The notes beneath the pieces are model-generated. The model was not told the DNA's origin. It worked only from the letters and a program-made list of their open reading frames with translations, and did no database searches. Of a DNA stretch of 14,040 bases, positions 13,648 to 14,040 are shown piece after piece. Made by a program: the position numbers and the translations under genes. Source of the DNA: Methanobacterium sp. (GTDB taxonomy: Archaea > Methanobacteriota > Methanobacteria > Methanobacteriales > Methanobacteriaceae). The stretch lies in contig JAJFTX010000189.1 in the NCBI GenBank assembly GCA_021372715.1, positions 1 through 14,040 on the forward strand, given 5' to 3'. The first letter of the stretch is position 1; each line of letters begins with the position of its first letter.

Positions 13648-14040
13648 ATACCTATTCTATTATTTGGAAGCAACCATATCGAACTTATAACTGGCGAAAA
13701 AACCACCACTATAAGGAAATTATGGAAGAAACCACTTAATGTAGGGGACAGACTACATTGCTATTGGAACCTAGTTTCTAAAGAGAGGAAAAAGCTTTTT
13801 GAAGCCGAGATCACCGATGTAGAAGTAGTGGAGTATAAAGACCTTATCAAAAATGATGAACTGGCACTTGAAGAGGGTTATAAAGATATTGAAGAATTAC
13901 AAAAAGAATTTAAAAGATTATATCCTGATTTATATGATAATACCAAGTTTCAAGTGATAAGATTCAGGAAACTTCCTCTTGAGAAATGGGAAGGTAAAAA
14001 GATAGATGAAAAAGCCATGGTTACTAAAAGAGCAGACATA
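13648..14040 (+). CDS. ASCH-domain protein, 3' end outside the window, apparent ATA start
   Basis: A frame open from 13621 to the right edge encodes a protein resembling ASCH-domain proteins, small beta-barrel proteins related to PUA domains and thought to bind RNA or modified nucleotides. From ATA 13648 the visible 131 codons read PILLFGSNHIELITG, then EKTTTIRKLWKKPLNVGD, matching the ASCH pattern of a GxKTxTIR segment followed by VGD. After this come CYWNLVSKER and EAEITDVEVVEY. The frame begins after a TAA at 13618-13620 and holds no ATG, GTG or TTG before the domain. The first in-frame GTG falls well inside it. ATA is preceded by GGAGGG at ideal spacing. So either ATA really initiates, or one base differs from the true ATG, or a frameshift removed the start. 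It lies 19 bases after nrdG and probably ends the operon or continues it. Confidence 0.72.
   Translation, partial: MPILLFGSNHIELITGEKTTTIRKLWKKPLNVGDRLHCYWNLVSKERKKLFEAEITDVEVVEYKDLIKNDELALEEGYKDIEELQKEFKRLYPDLYDNTKFQVIRFRKLPLEKWEGKKIDEKAMVTKRADI

Noticed and set aside
13635..13736. Alternative TTG-started frame after nrdG overlapping the ASCH gene
   Set aside because: It ends after 33 codons and its product has no recognisable domain, whereas the other frame carries the ASCH pattern to the window edge.

Overview
The window looks like chromosomal DNA of a methanogenic archaeon of the order Methanobacteriales, most likely Methanobacterium or a close relative. The grounds are archaeal-type genes (ribosomal protein eS1/S3Ae, archaeal cofactor-independent phosphoglycerate mutase, a Sulfolobus/Methanocaldococcus-type fused sugar-1-phosphate nucleotidylyltransferase/acetyltransferase, an iron-sulfur flavoprotein), AT-rich spacers with TATA-like boxes, Shine-Dalgarno sites of the GGAGG and GGTGAT kinds, and coding GC that looks moderate to low. 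The genus is inference. I saw no rRNA, tRNA, CRISPR array, insertion sequence or phage gene.

Positions 1-4487 (+ strand) hold five loosely spaced genes that look individually transcribed: an aspartate 4-decarboxylase/transaminase, a NudC-type NADH pyrophosphatase, an iron-sulfur flavoprotein, a class I SAM methyltransferase and a small NifX-like protein. They share no evident pathway and read as accessory metabolism. Positions 4509-5825 (- strand) hold a divergent glutamine-synthetase-family ligase that keeps the ATP/metal/glutamate site but lacks the usual ammonium-site glutamate, so it may amidate a substrate other than ammonia.

Positions 5826-6135 are a 310-base divergent intergenic region with promoters at both ends and two adjacent inverted repeats built on the same plan.

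Positions 6136-14040 (+ strand) form one tightly packed run: eS1 ribosomal protein, a DUF92/TIGR00297 membrane protein, phosphoglycerate mutase, GlmM, a GlmU-like bifunctional enzyme, a gamma-carbonic-anhydrase-fold protein, HisC, an NrdG2-type radical SAM activase and the start of an ASCH-domain protein. Gaps run from -4 to about 40 bases, so this is probably an operon. GlmM and GlmU make UDP-GlcNAc, a precursor of pseudomurein and glycans; phosphoglycerate mutase serves gluconeogenesis; HisC makes histidine; the activase serves anaerobic dNTP synthesis. The operon thus joins translation with cell-wall and anabolic precursor supply.

The strongest oddities are the ASCH gene, whose only well-placed start is an ATA codon five bases after a perfect GGAGGG; the altered ammonium site of the glutamine synthetase homologue; the twin inverted repeats; and the DUF92 protein as a candidate polyprenol-phosphate kinase beside cell-wall sugar genes. 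Nothing here amounts to a clear new defence or mobile system; most of the window is ordinary methanogen core genome.
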